From Hyphochytrium catenoides (lineage: Eukaryota; Sar; Hyphochytriomycetes; Hyphochytriales; Hyphochytriaceae): a stretch of 20,138 bases of DNA. A model generated the notes under the pieces. That model saw only the letters and a program-made list of their open reading frames with translations. It was not told where the DNA came from and did not search any database. A program made the position numbers and the translations under genes. The stretch is from assembly GCA_900088475.1 (NCBI GenBank), contig FLMG01003124.1, positions 1-20,138 on the forward strand, given 5' to 3'. Positions 1 through 9,400 of this stretch are shown piece by piece (within the stretch, counting starts at the first letter, position 1; every line of letters begins with the position of its first letter).

Positions 1-34
<34 letters not shown>

Positions 35-50
35 TCCTCTCTCTCTCCTT
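1..50. repeat. CT microsatellite at left edge
   Basis: An almost pure CT dinucleotide run with a few TTT and TTC interruptions. It is cut by the window edge, so its full length is unknown. It could be a polypyrimidine tract in an intron of a gene starting to the left, but nothing shows this. Confidence 0.9.
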
Positions 51-609
51 CTGTGTAAACTCTCCCATTATCCCTGTGCCCTCATTTCCAAGGAAGGGTC
101 CCTATAATTGTTTCTCTCCTCCTCTGATGTACCTTCATTTTCTCCCGAGAGTCTCTCAAGCAGGAACTCTGTCCGGTTCTAGAGATCCATGGGGAAGGTA
201 ACAGCGTGGCGAGTCAGAGGAAGGACGGCAGAGAGACAAAGAAAGAGTTAGAGATGAGCAGAACCTGAGCTAAGAGGTGAATCAAAGTACGTACGGAATT
301 GTCGGCGCTGCTAAAAGAGCGCAGGGAGTGGCCCAACCCTGCACGGCAGCTCCGTATCTGACAAAGACGAGTGAGGCAGAGCATCCTTTCTTGATCTGCA
401 AGCGCGGCAGTGACACTACTTTTGAGAAGGAGGAGATTATGATAGAATGGGAAAGAGAGAAAGAGAGTGACAAGCCAGAGCTTAGAGATCTGGGAGAGAT
501 ATTGCAAAGGAAACTGACAATGCTTTGCTTTGACCCGTTGATGACATCGGAATGATGCTTTAAAGACGAAGAAAGTGGGATAGAGAGCAAGAGAGGAGAC
601 AGACGGACC

Positions 610-617
<8 letters not shown>
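51..617. other. No gene recognised (intergenic or intronic)
   Basis: A GA-leaning stretch. One plus-strand frame (277-555) and overlapping minus-strand frames are open, but their composition is explained by purine bias: Lys/Glu-rich one way, Ser/Leu-rich the other. I recognise no family and see no phase-consistent exon chain. Confidence 0.4.
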
Positions 618-648
<31 letters not shown>

Positions 649-786
649 CGAGAGAGCGAGAGAGAGAGAGAGCGAGAGAGAGAGAGAGCAAGAGAGGAGA
701 CATACGGACCAACAGAGAGAGAGAGAGAGAGAGCGACACAGAGAGAGAGAGAAAGAGAGAGACAGAGAGAGAGAAAGAGACCTGAC
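618..786. repeat. Compound GA microsatellite
   Basis: About 170 bases of GA repeat with interspersed GC, ACA and CAGA units. It contains an imperfect internal duplication: a short unit reading roughly GGAGACA.ACGGACCAACAGAG occurs just before the tract (about 595-617) and again near 695-716, so the tract grew partly by duplicating a larger block. All long open frames across it are low-complexity artefacts. Confidence 0.9.
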
Positions 787-1190
787 AATCAAAACACCAC
801 GTGCCAAGTTTCCTCTTTGATGTCCTTCAACTTCGTGGCCGGTAACGGACGGCAGGTTCTGATATAGAGCCGGTAGCGGTCAGGATACGGGTTGAGCGCC
901 GCTAAGGATCGCTCCCAGCCTTGCCGAGGAAATCGTCATCGGCTTTTTACCGGTGTCTTTATATAGTAGCTACAGCGCTACTGTCAATGTGGAAGAGCCC
1001 GTCCTGCTTGACGAGACAGCGCTTATTGAACGGGACAAGTTGGCTAAGAGATGCTATGGTGGAGTTCATCGAAGATCTCAACCTCGGTCCGCCCAGCGCA
1101 TAACATCATTAGCAGACAGCGAGATTCATAAGGGTATCGTTCACTTTATCGAGTGATGCATTGCGTCCTTTCTAAGAAAGAAGTCTTTGA
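787..1190. other. No gene recognised
   Basis: Non-repetitive sequence with short plus-strand frames (921-1103 and 953-1156). They show no family similarity I can name and no convincing splice sites. It may be an eroded part of the neighbouring mobile-element region, but I cannot show this. Confidence 0.35.
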
Positions 1191-1613
1191 CTAGATCATG
1201 CTACTAAGTTGGTCAAACGCTTCTGACTTGAGCTCGGTCAGTTTCGCAATGTCATCGTCCATGGAGGCCACCAACATTGCAGAAGGATTATCGCTCTTGG
1301 TCTCGATCTCCTTTCCTCGTACCAAATCATTGATCATTTTAATAATATACCTATCAAAGCGCTGCTGCTCAAGCTCTTTGTGAAGCGTTGAGTTGGCTCT
1401 AGCTTGATTAGAGTGGACCTGTGCTTCCATGAGCTTCAGAATGCGCTCGCTAGAATCGTCGTGAGCCGCATCAGGTGACTGATAAGTTACCATATGATCC
1501 ACCAGCGTTTTGACATTGTTGTTCATCTGGTTGAAGGAAGTCAAAACCTGATTGTAACTTGATCGGTGATGGAGAAACGAGGAGACAGCATGGTCTCGAG
1601 ACCTGCTATTCGC
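1191..1613 (-). pseudogene. Hypothetical frame, possibly transposon-associated
   Basis: An open minus-strand frame of about 140 codons ending at TAG (1191-1193). Its first convincing ATG is internal and there is no good splice acceptor upstream. The product is hydrophilic and predicted helical, rich in Gln, Asn, Glu and Met, with motifs such as ERILKLMEAQ and ELEQQRFDRYI. This resembles the helical tails of Myb/SANT-type or transposon-associated proteins, but the likeness is only compositional. Its upstream part overlaps, in another frame, the reverse-transcriptase-like fragment at 1541-1714, so at least one of the two is not a functional gene. It may equally be a chance open frame. Confidence 0.3.
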
Positions 1614-1714
1614 TCAGTGGTGGGGGCAATGAGAATCATGTCATCAACGTGGTGCGTTCCTGTTTGACTCTCAGCGTAATTAAGCTCATACGGTGAGCTA
1701 GTCTGCTCGGCCCA
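1541..1714 (-). mobile_element. Decayed Copia-type reverse transcriptase fragment
   Basis: The minus strand encodes a 57-codon open stretch between stops. It contains HVDDMILIAPT (VDD at 1640-1648) followed by ERIAGLETMLSPRFSITDQ. This is the pattern of the Ty1/Copia reverse transcriptase active site: (Y/F)VDD plus a hydrophobic strand, then a helix and a short F.(I/M).D motif. The first position of the motif is His rather than the usual aromatic residue. The frame stops on both sides, and I see no integrase, protease or long terminal repeats nearby. It is read as a broken remnant of an LTR retrotransposon. The match rests on one motif, so a chance resemblance is not excluded. Confidence 0.45.
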
Positions 1715-2263
1715 CTAAGTCCCACTGCTCTACTAAGAAGCTCTGAAGACGCAGTCGCCCCACAGGCTGTCAAAGCCCCAGTGATACTTTGATAGCGATA
1801 GACCCTTCACTTAAGGGGATGAGAGACCGTGGGTCATGCAAGCCAATCGCATGGCTCCCACTCAGCCACAGATTCACTCTAGGAACGCTTAGATGCAATG
1901 GCTGGTAACAAAAGATTGTGACTACCCATAGACACGGTGAACGGCCAACTTGGGCTTATTTTTAACGACTAAGGGTAAGTCTACTTGCCTGTGCCTCTCT
2001 CTTTCAGTCAAGCTGCGTGCTTGTCGAAGATATTTCTGCCCGATCTCTCTCTCTCCCTGTCGTGCCTATAGGTGTTTGTTGTTCATTCGCCATCTCCTCG
2101 AGCTGAGTCTCTTACATCCAATGAGCAGTCTCTGATTAGAGGAGCACGTTGCGAGAGGAGGGAGCCCGTCTCCGCCGAGGTCGCAGTTGATAATAGAATC
2201 GACTAAGCGCGGGACACCTCAAAACGCTGCATGCAAAGGAAATGAGCTTCTCTCTCGCTGTTG
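1715..2263. other. No gene recognised; downstream flank of RNase H2 gene
   Basis: The part 1715-1960 is complex and free of microsatellites; I could not assign it to a protein or an RNA. The part 1960-2200 is pyrimidine-rich on the plus strand and holds splice-like strings (GTAAGT near 1975, TTTCAG near 2008) with no supporting coding frame. The last bases are presumably the 3' untranslated region of the minus-strand RNase H2 gene. I found no AATAAA there on the minus strand. Confidence 0.35.
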
Positions 2264-4713
2264 CTAGAAGTCAGAGACATGACTGAGGTGACGATCTGTG
2301 AAATAGCGAGTGCGTGGCTTTTCCTCTCCTCCTGCCTTTTTCTGGAAAAACGATGTGATGCTTGGGACTCCAGCAGGAGCATCCTGCGGAAGGGGAGATG
2401 ATGCAGACTGGTAAGACAAACGGTTGTGCGCAGCAATGCTTGAGAAAGGAAGCAGGGTGAAAAGAAGAGAAGGCAAGATTGTGCAGAAGGCTGTTCCCTA
2501 AGGGCACCGCACAGGAGTCGAGGAGATAAACAGTCAAAGACGAGAAGTAGAAAACCTGCTTAGAGTTCGGGCAAGAGATTCAAAGGCGTGCCGCAGGAGA
2601 AAAAGCAGGCGGGAGAGGAAAAAAAAACAAGGGAAAGACAGAGGGCGGCCTACCTTGGCTTCGTCCTCGCCCCATTCGACAAGGTCATTGTTGTTGGCGA
2701 GGAGTGTCGTTATGGTCGCCCAGCTGAAGCGAACTATGTTGGGATAACCAAAGAGTGGATCACGGTTCTTCTCGAGCCAGTCTACCGTTCTGCACAATCG
2801 AAAGGGAAGAGAGACGTCAGCTAGGAGGAGACAGCCTTTACAATGAGAGAGGCGGAATGGCAGGGAGATAGACGTACTGGACGTGTTAATAACTCTTGCG
2901 TCGTAGAGATCGCATCTCTCTCTTTACCTCTGATCACTTGGATACCCAGAGCCATAGTCCGTTGGTCCCATATAGCCTTTCTCCTTCCACTTCCAGCCTT
3001 CAAGAATCTGATCTCTTGTCACCTTCGCACAGATACTTGCCGCGCTCACGACCTGCACATGGATGAGTGAGGCGAAGGTGGAGTATAGGACTACAACCCT
3101 CGCAGAAGGGGAAAGAGGGATTGGCAAGTAGAACGTACAAGCGGCACTTCTTCCCACATTTCTCATCTTTTCTCGAGTTCTGTCTCTCTCCCTCATTACT
3201 TACCCCTCTCTCTTTCTCTGTCTCTTTTTCTTTCTCTCTCTCTTTCTCTCCGTGCTTTCTCTTGTCAAGGCTGGGACCCTGGTTCAGCCTTCGCATTTAG
3301 CTCTCATGAACTTCTCTAAATCATCCAACGCATGTCTTATCAACCATCACCTCTGACCTTGAACAGGCTGTCCGCCTTCTTCCTGACCGTGAAAGCTATC
3401 TCTCCATGGAAAGCATCTCCTAGCTTCTTCTCATAATAAGCAGGGTCCCCAACGGTGTCCACATACACTTCAGAGACATTGACACCCAGTTTTCGCACAG
3501 TCTGAACGAGCTTTATGGCTGTGTCATGAGAGAGAGCATTCAAGCTGTACGGGTTCCTCCTCAACATTGAGGCAGAGATCTCGCACGCGGAGATGACCCG
3601 TACTAGCCATCTGGAAGAGGTAAGACATCAAGATAAAGGCAAGGATGGCTTAGAATGCTAGAGAGATGAAAAGGACAGGAGGCTCACTAGGAGAGCTGTG
3701 AAGTACCAACGGAACGACTTGCTGATGATAGCAGGTAAAGATGGAAAAACGGCTAGAAAACGCAAGGACGCAGGGAAGCTGAGGAAGCAGCTCATAAAGA
3801 GGCCCATTCTTCAGCGGAACGGAGGTGGGAGAATGGAGCTGGGTGAAGGAGGGAAGCAGTAGAGGCTGACTCTAATGGAAGTGCGAGAGCGGCTCTATAG
3901 AAAAGTACTAGAAGCGCATGGGGACCAAGAAGGCTAGTGAGACGCAATGCGGGAAGCTTCGTTGGATAGGCCAAGGAAAGAGAGATCGACCGTTACTTTT
4001 GATGGCAGATGGTCGTGAGAAGGAGCATAAATATGCAGAGAGAGAAAGACACAGAGAGAATAGAGCATTACCCAGCATTTTCTGTCTGCTTGATCTTCTC
4101 AAAGAGCTTCTCCCTTTGCTCGGCGGACAGAGCTTTGGAGTCATCAAAACCTTTCTTTTCCATTTCTTCAGCGTCAGAGACCCGCCAGAATGCGGCTCCA
4201 TATGTCATAGGCCCAAGAGCAGGACCACGGCCTTCAAGTTGGAAAGGCGAAGAGAGGAAGAAAGAGAAGCAAGTAAAAAGAGAGAGAGAGAGAGATCCCG
4301 CCAGATATGAATGAGTATCGCAAGATAAAACATGGAAGATGGAATGAAAGGCTTGAAGGTGAAGCATACAGGAGAACGGAGAAAGAAGGAGGCGGATTAT
4401 TAAAAGAGACGGATAAGGGTAAGCAATCTAAGGAGAAACGATGGCGGTGGGGGGCATGGAAAAAGAGAGAGAGAGAGAGACAGCGCGAAAAAGAGAGAGA
4501 CACAGAGAGACAGCGAGAGATAACAATGAGAGAAAGAAAGACAGAGAGAGAGAGAGAGACTATAGATGAATACAAAGGCATATAGGTTGGGCACTTACCG
4601 GCCTCATCTATGCCCATCATGATGGGCTCCCCAGAACATAGTGAAGGAGGTACTGACGATGTTACTAGACCGCTATCCCAACAATCCTTGTACTCCTTTT
4701 CAAAGGCAAACAT
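2264..4713 (-). CDS. RNASEH2A: Ribonuclease H2 subunit A (RNase HII family)
   Basis: Catalytic subunit of RNase H2, which cuts the RNA strand of RNA-DNA hybrids and excises single ribonucleotides from DNA in the nucleus. Six exons join in frame with GT-AG introns: 4713-4599, 4231-4072, 3610-3358, 3052-2928, 2789-2654, 2407-2264 (stop TAG at 2264-2266), giving 310 aa; the human protein is 299. Seen directly: [15 protein letters not shown] with D36 and E37, [27 protein letters not shown] with D143, and KKADS with D172. These are the four catalytic acids of the family. [20 protein letters not shown] and VRFSWAT follow, with a conserved C-terminal tail (TRYF..R.L). A PIP-box-like SITSFF (280-284 and flanks) precedes that tail. 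The ATG at 4711-4713 gives an N-terminal leader of usual length before the first catalytic strand. The gene diverges from the plus-strand gene starting near 5820. Introns 1 and 3 contain GA/CT microsatellites. The small exon-6 acceptor is the least certain junction. Confidence 0.93.
3206..3252. repeat. CT-rich microsatellite in RNase H2 intron 3
   Basis: TC dinucleotides with TTT interruptions on the plus strand. In the sense of the host gene this is a GA tract, so it cannot act as that intron's polypyrimidine tract. Confidence 0.85.
4280..4295. repeat. Short GA run near RNase H2 exon 2 acceptor
   Basis: Pure GA on the plus strand, so CT in the sense of the RNase H2 gene. It lies about 50 bases upstream of the exon 2 acceptor (exon starts at 4231) and may extend the polypyrimidine region. 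Confidence 0.8.
4459..4560. repeat. GA microsatellite in RNase H2 intron 1
   Basis: About 100 bases of GA with ACAGA and AAAGA interruptions, lying between the exon 1 donor (intron starts at 4598) and the exon 2 acceptor. It is CT-rich in the sense of the gene. A long Ser/Leu frame running through it from exon 1 is intron read-through. Confidence 0.85.
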
Positions 4714-5819
4714 CGCTGCTATTAGCTGATACTGGCCAGCCTTTAGCCCCGCAATGCCGTTCCTCTCGTTGACTCTCCAACTCGTCGGGATCCTTCACGG
4801 GGACCTCTCCTTCCCAAGATTTCTTCTTATAACACCTCGTAGGCTCTATCCCTGCGCCAGATGGGATGCGTTCTCCCTTAGTTTTGACCTTCTAGGTCTA
4901 GGGATCGTATCTCCTGGTGCTCTTAGGGATATAATAATCTAAAGTTTCAAGAAGAAGTCATCTCCCGCCCGGCCCCAGACTCGTCTCGCGCTTTCTTCCT
5001 CTTGTACTCTCTGCTCTCTTCTTTCCCCTTCTTGCTCTTGCAGACACTTCCTCAGCTCTCTCTCTCTCTCTCTCTGTGTCTCCAGATTGCCAGCTCTCTT
5101 CGATGCCTATGGCCTAACCGCTTCCCAGAGCTCAGATCTCTTCGAATGTCGATGATCTGTCTGGAAGCTCTGATCAGAGAAAAGCGTTTCCTCTATTTTT
5201 TTGCTTCTTTGTCCTCTTTCCCTCCAATTTTGAAGTTTTCGCGGCATATCTACCGAAGCTCCACCGAACTTTATAGGAGGTTTACGAAAAGTAGTCCTTA
5301 AAGAGCTGACCTCTCTTCCGAATCTAGCAACAGCTACCGATACTCCTTGCGTTAGTGATGTTCGTTGGGTATGAACAAAACATCAACAGTTAACAAAACT
5401 CGTATTTCAACCACGGAATTCGGAAATGTCTGTTACCCTCGTGGACTGGAAAATTATGCTATTCTTATCTACGAGAGACAGGACTGCTCTTTAGGGAATC
5501 TCTGCTAGGATTCGGGCCCACTGGGGAGTTTCTGAAGATCTGAAGAGAAGAGATCTTGATTTCTGAAGCTCAGCGTCTGAGCTCTGCTTTGGGCAGGCCG
5601 GCAGTGTGGAGCCATAGTCCTGGGCCGATGACAGTGCTCCATCACACCTTTGGGCGCCCGATGCCCGCTCATCTTGGTGTCATTCCAAGTCTTTTGATAT
5701 TAGAAGAGTATCTCCTCTGCGCAGGACAGCATCGGGATAAGATCATGCCCATGGCCTTGATGCCTCATGTCTAGTCACTAGAGTGTCAGCATCGGTCGAA
5801 GTGAGACTAACAATAATCA
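4714..5819. promoter_or_regulatory. Divergent intergenic region, presumed promoters
   Basis: About 1.1 kb between the RNase H2 start codon (minus strand) and the first supported ATG of the plus-strand gene (5820). It must hold the RNase H2 promoter and probably that of the plus gene. I see no clear TATA element. Plus-strand open frames at 4754-4942, 5002-5301 and 5556-5774 could be unrecognised upstream exons. The segment after the acceptor-like CTCCAG near 5085 (about 5086-5200) reads plausibly as protein, but I could not chain any of these in frame to the exon at 5820. A short CT microsatellite sits at 5056-5075. Confidence 0.4.
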
Positions 5820-6355
5820 ATGGATACTTTGGATGATAAGTGCCCTCAGAATCTCTGCAGCCTGCTGGAGAAGGTATCAAAACGGCCTTTAACATTGTGC
5901 TCTCTTCTTTCTCTTCCGTGGTCTCAGTATAATCCACCTCCGGTTTCTGACTGTCTAGGTTTGAGTCTTCTCCTCCTTTCACTATGCTTTTCTCTAGGAT
6001 GTGCTCCAATAGAGTGTATGCTCTTCTTTCCTTTTCTTCTGTTATGTTGACTTTGCGTCTTTGTCGATGGTGGGCCTAGTGGCTGGCACTGGAGAATGAG
6101 AAAGAGAAGGAGAATGAAGAAGCGACAGCCACCGCGAACCAGTTTGTCGATCTTCTGATGCATATCTTACCCTCTGAGGATTCGCTTATTGCCCACCAAT
6201 GCCTCGATGCTACCCGAAGGTTTCTAGATGTTAGCCGCCCACTGCTAGAAGTAAGAAGAACTTGGAGCTCAGAGGACCTTTGATCAGGGGTTCTGATGCG
6301 CGGATGACAGTATCTGAGGACAGAAGAAAGAGACAAAGAAAGAGAAAAAAAAAGG

Positions 6356-6408
<53 letters not shown>

Positions 6409-9400
6409 AAGTAGAGAGTGTATTGATGGAATAAATTGGCCTTGGTGGAGAAAGGAGTCTACCTGCATTGACCACTTGGTTGCGACGGGAAGCTTTGGTT
6501 AGAAGAGAAGTAGGAGGAACAAGGGCCATCCAACTTATTGATGAAGCCATCCTTTCCTTATCGACTGTGCTGTCAACCAGAGCGTAGGCGTCAGAGCGCT
6601 GGAGCTCTTTGATGCTATTATTAGACACGCAGATGTGATGTCTCCCAGCTCAAGTGAGCAGGTCGAGCTAATGGAACAGGTATATGAAGAGGCAGAATGG
6701 TATCTCTTGTTGAGCTGGATCTTTTTTGCTTACATTTTGTTAAAACTGCCTTGTAGTGCTTGCTGCCCTCGGCACCTCGAAGCGTCTCGCTCGTTGTTGT
6801 CTCCTCTTTATCTTCACACTTTCTTTTGCAGTTTTACGGATGTCGACTAGATCAGCTCTTTCTTCACTCTCACTCTGGCCAGCTCCGCTTGTGTGGCTCT
6901 TCCTGTCTCTATTTATTTGCCCTTAAAAGCCAATTCTTATGTCGTGTATATCCCCCATTAGATCATATCCCGTGTCTGTTCATTATGCTCTGCGAAAGAA
7001 ATACTTCTAGCTTCGATGGGAGCATTGGATCAGCACTTCCTGGATGGACAGAGAGACTATAGCCGTACTGCTACTGGGGAGAGCCTTTTCGATCCTGGTC
7101 ATAGGGCTCTCCGTCGGCAACTGCTTACGCTGATGGGGCAGGGTACGCGTTTTGAAATTCTCCCATAGATCGTCATCTTAGCTTAGGCAATGCTCACGAT
7201 TTTCTCTTTCTTGACTCTGTCTCTTCGCTTCTTCCGCGTACTCACTTCAATCTTTGCCTCTCATGGACCACAGAATGCGTTCTACTACTTCTTGTTCACT
7301 TCTCCCATCTTTCCATCTCATGACGTCTCATCCACACTTCTCGGCTCCCCATTTGTTGACACTCTCCTTTTTGGCTACCCTCTATAATAGCGCTCATTCA
7401 GATGGGTGGCCGGCCACGGTTAAGGTTGATGGAGGATTCGTTTGCCTTCGTAATGAGGGTTCTAAGGGCTAGTGAGCCTTTGAAGAGGACTCAAAGAGAT
7501 TTGGCACAGGGCTCAAGTCTGGTGCGAAATCGCTGCTGTGTGCACTATTGTCCGACACTTTCTTACACCCGTTCTTACTTAAGATAGAGTAGGCCTGACT
7601 CTCTTTCCCGCTCTACTGCCAACCTCCCGGTCTGTTCCGACCCCCAAGCAACTCCTCGTACGAGTCTCTGAAAGTCTCGCAAGAACCCTTCGTCAGCTTC
7701 TGCTCTGGCACTTACTATCCCCTCGTCGTTCTTAGGCTGAAGCAATGGACGATGTACTTCATTTTATCAGGCCCGTAGTGGAAAACCTTGGACCGGTGCG
7801 ACAGTCCTGCTTGAGCTTTAAAGAAAGGTTTGAGAAAGAGTTCTCCATTTGCCTTTTTCAGCTGCAATGGGAGGTAAGGGGTCTAGCATCTGCATAGACA
7901 TTTTTACAGCTGGCTGAGGTGCCAATGCCCAGTACTGAGAGAGACCGAGAAGAACTAGACCAGTGGACTAAGGCGAGAACAAAGAAGGGGCAGAGAGAAG
8001 CTGCAAAGTCTAACCCTATTGAGGAGTCAGAGCTCTTCATGGCAGAAAAATCGTGGAGGGAAGAACAGAACGCAACCCTGAAGCTAAACAGTGTTGTTTT
8101 CTCTCTCTGACATATGGTCTAGACAGAGATGACGGCCTCGCTCCTGTTCCGGCTGTTAACGGTGAGACCTTCTCTTGGACGTCGGAGGTTAAATAGCACC
8201 TTAGAGGAGTTAGGGCGCTTAATTTGGCGGCTCCAGCTTCCCGTCAGCGACATTCTGCTATGCAGAAGAAGAAAAGAAGCCCTGCGGCTTCTTTATCAGG
8301 AGGAGGAAGTGCTGCGAGGAGATGAAGAGGAATGGACAATCGAAGAGCCTGACTGGTCCAACCCTTCGCTATCATCTGCACAACAAGAGAAGACTGTACA
8401 GAAGGTACCTCGCACTTGCTCGCCTTCAACTTAGGAGTTTTCCTCACCTACTCATTTGTTTGAACCGCACTTTCCTATCTTCCCCTTTCTATTGCTCTGC
8501 TCTGATTATAACTGTTTTGCAAGAATTCTACTTCCAATGTATCGTCCTCGTTCGGCAGGCTCGCATCCTTTATGAAGGAATCCTCTCGTGTGTGGCTTCC
8601 TATGTCAGCTGTCTCTATTGCTTTATTTTGATGTGCTTAGTCCAATAGTCAAATCAAGAGGTCCAAGATTATCTAAGCGCTTCCTCCTTCTCACCATTCA
8701 AGCTCTCATCTCGCGGCTTGCTCTGGATGGACCAAGATGACGGTTGGCAGAGTATCACCACACAGCAGAATGAAGCACTCACGACACTGTTCCTCACGGC
8801 GAGACTGGTGCAATGTACGAGGATGCGCTTATTTGGCACTGATCCCTCGCGGTTTGCTTTTCAATCGCGCTCTTTGTTGTCTCAGAGAGCTTGTTCTCTC
8901 TCACCCTTCGCGGTACCTAAGAAGTGCCATTTCTCCTTGGCTGCAGGTGCTGATGTTTCTCTCTGGCCGTCAGTCTATTCGCCCTGGTGGGAGTTTGTCC
9001 TTCTGGAGCTTGGAATGAGGTCTCTCTTGTCAGAGGCACTGGAAGAGGTAGCCATTGTGTGACAAAATTGAGAGAAAGAGAGCTTGAGAAGAGAGAGGAT
9101 GTAACCAGAGAGTTAACCTGACGGACGGTCTTATAGTGAGTCCTCGGAGGAAGCGGAAAGGAGAAAGTCGAAACAGCAAGTGGTACATCCAAAGAACATG
9201 ATAAGAACAAACATAACACGAGTGATTAGAAGAGGGGACCTGGAGGTCAGCAAGAGGCGTGACTGTATGCCCATTTGCCTCTTAGGAGGAGAATGAAGGT
9301 CTTTCGATGTGTGCGCCGATCTTCGAGAGCCTTCCGCAATCATCACTCTCTCTTAGAAGGGAGAGACGGAGTTTGGCGAGTCAGGCTGAAGGCCGTGAGG

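Noticed and set aside
214-807. Long minus-strand frames rich in Ser and Leu
   Set aside because: They are translations of the GA/CT microsatellite; no family signal and no splice context.
1715-1930. Possible ribosomal RNA fragment
   Set aside because: I compared it mentally with large-subunit rRNA landmarks on both strands and found no extended agreement.
4234-4713. 159-codon minus-strand frame starting at the RNase H2 ATG
   Set aside because: It is exon 1 reading through a GTAAGT donor into a CT-rich intron. The family sequence (IDEAG then RGPALGP) resumes only after splicing to exon 2.
5743-6009. Minus-strand frame of 88 codons
   Set aside because: It is antisense to the first plus-strand exon; no acceptor/donor chain or family similarity supports it.
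6500-6580. Plus-strand frame reading VGGTRAIQLIDEAILSLS
   Set aside because: It ends in a stop with no usable donor, and the bases form the pyrimidine tract and acceptor for the exon at 6581. A sequencing frameshift cannot be excluded.
7011-7142. Resemblance to the C-terminus of an M1 aminopeptidase
   Set aside because: A few residues around a DYSRTA string suggested it, but no HEXXH zinc motif or other aminopeptidase parts occur in the gene.
8737-9018. Alternative helical-looking plus-strand frame
   Set aside because: It overlaps exon 8703-8946 in another frame and does not join in phase to the well-formed exon at 8974, whereas the chosen frame does.
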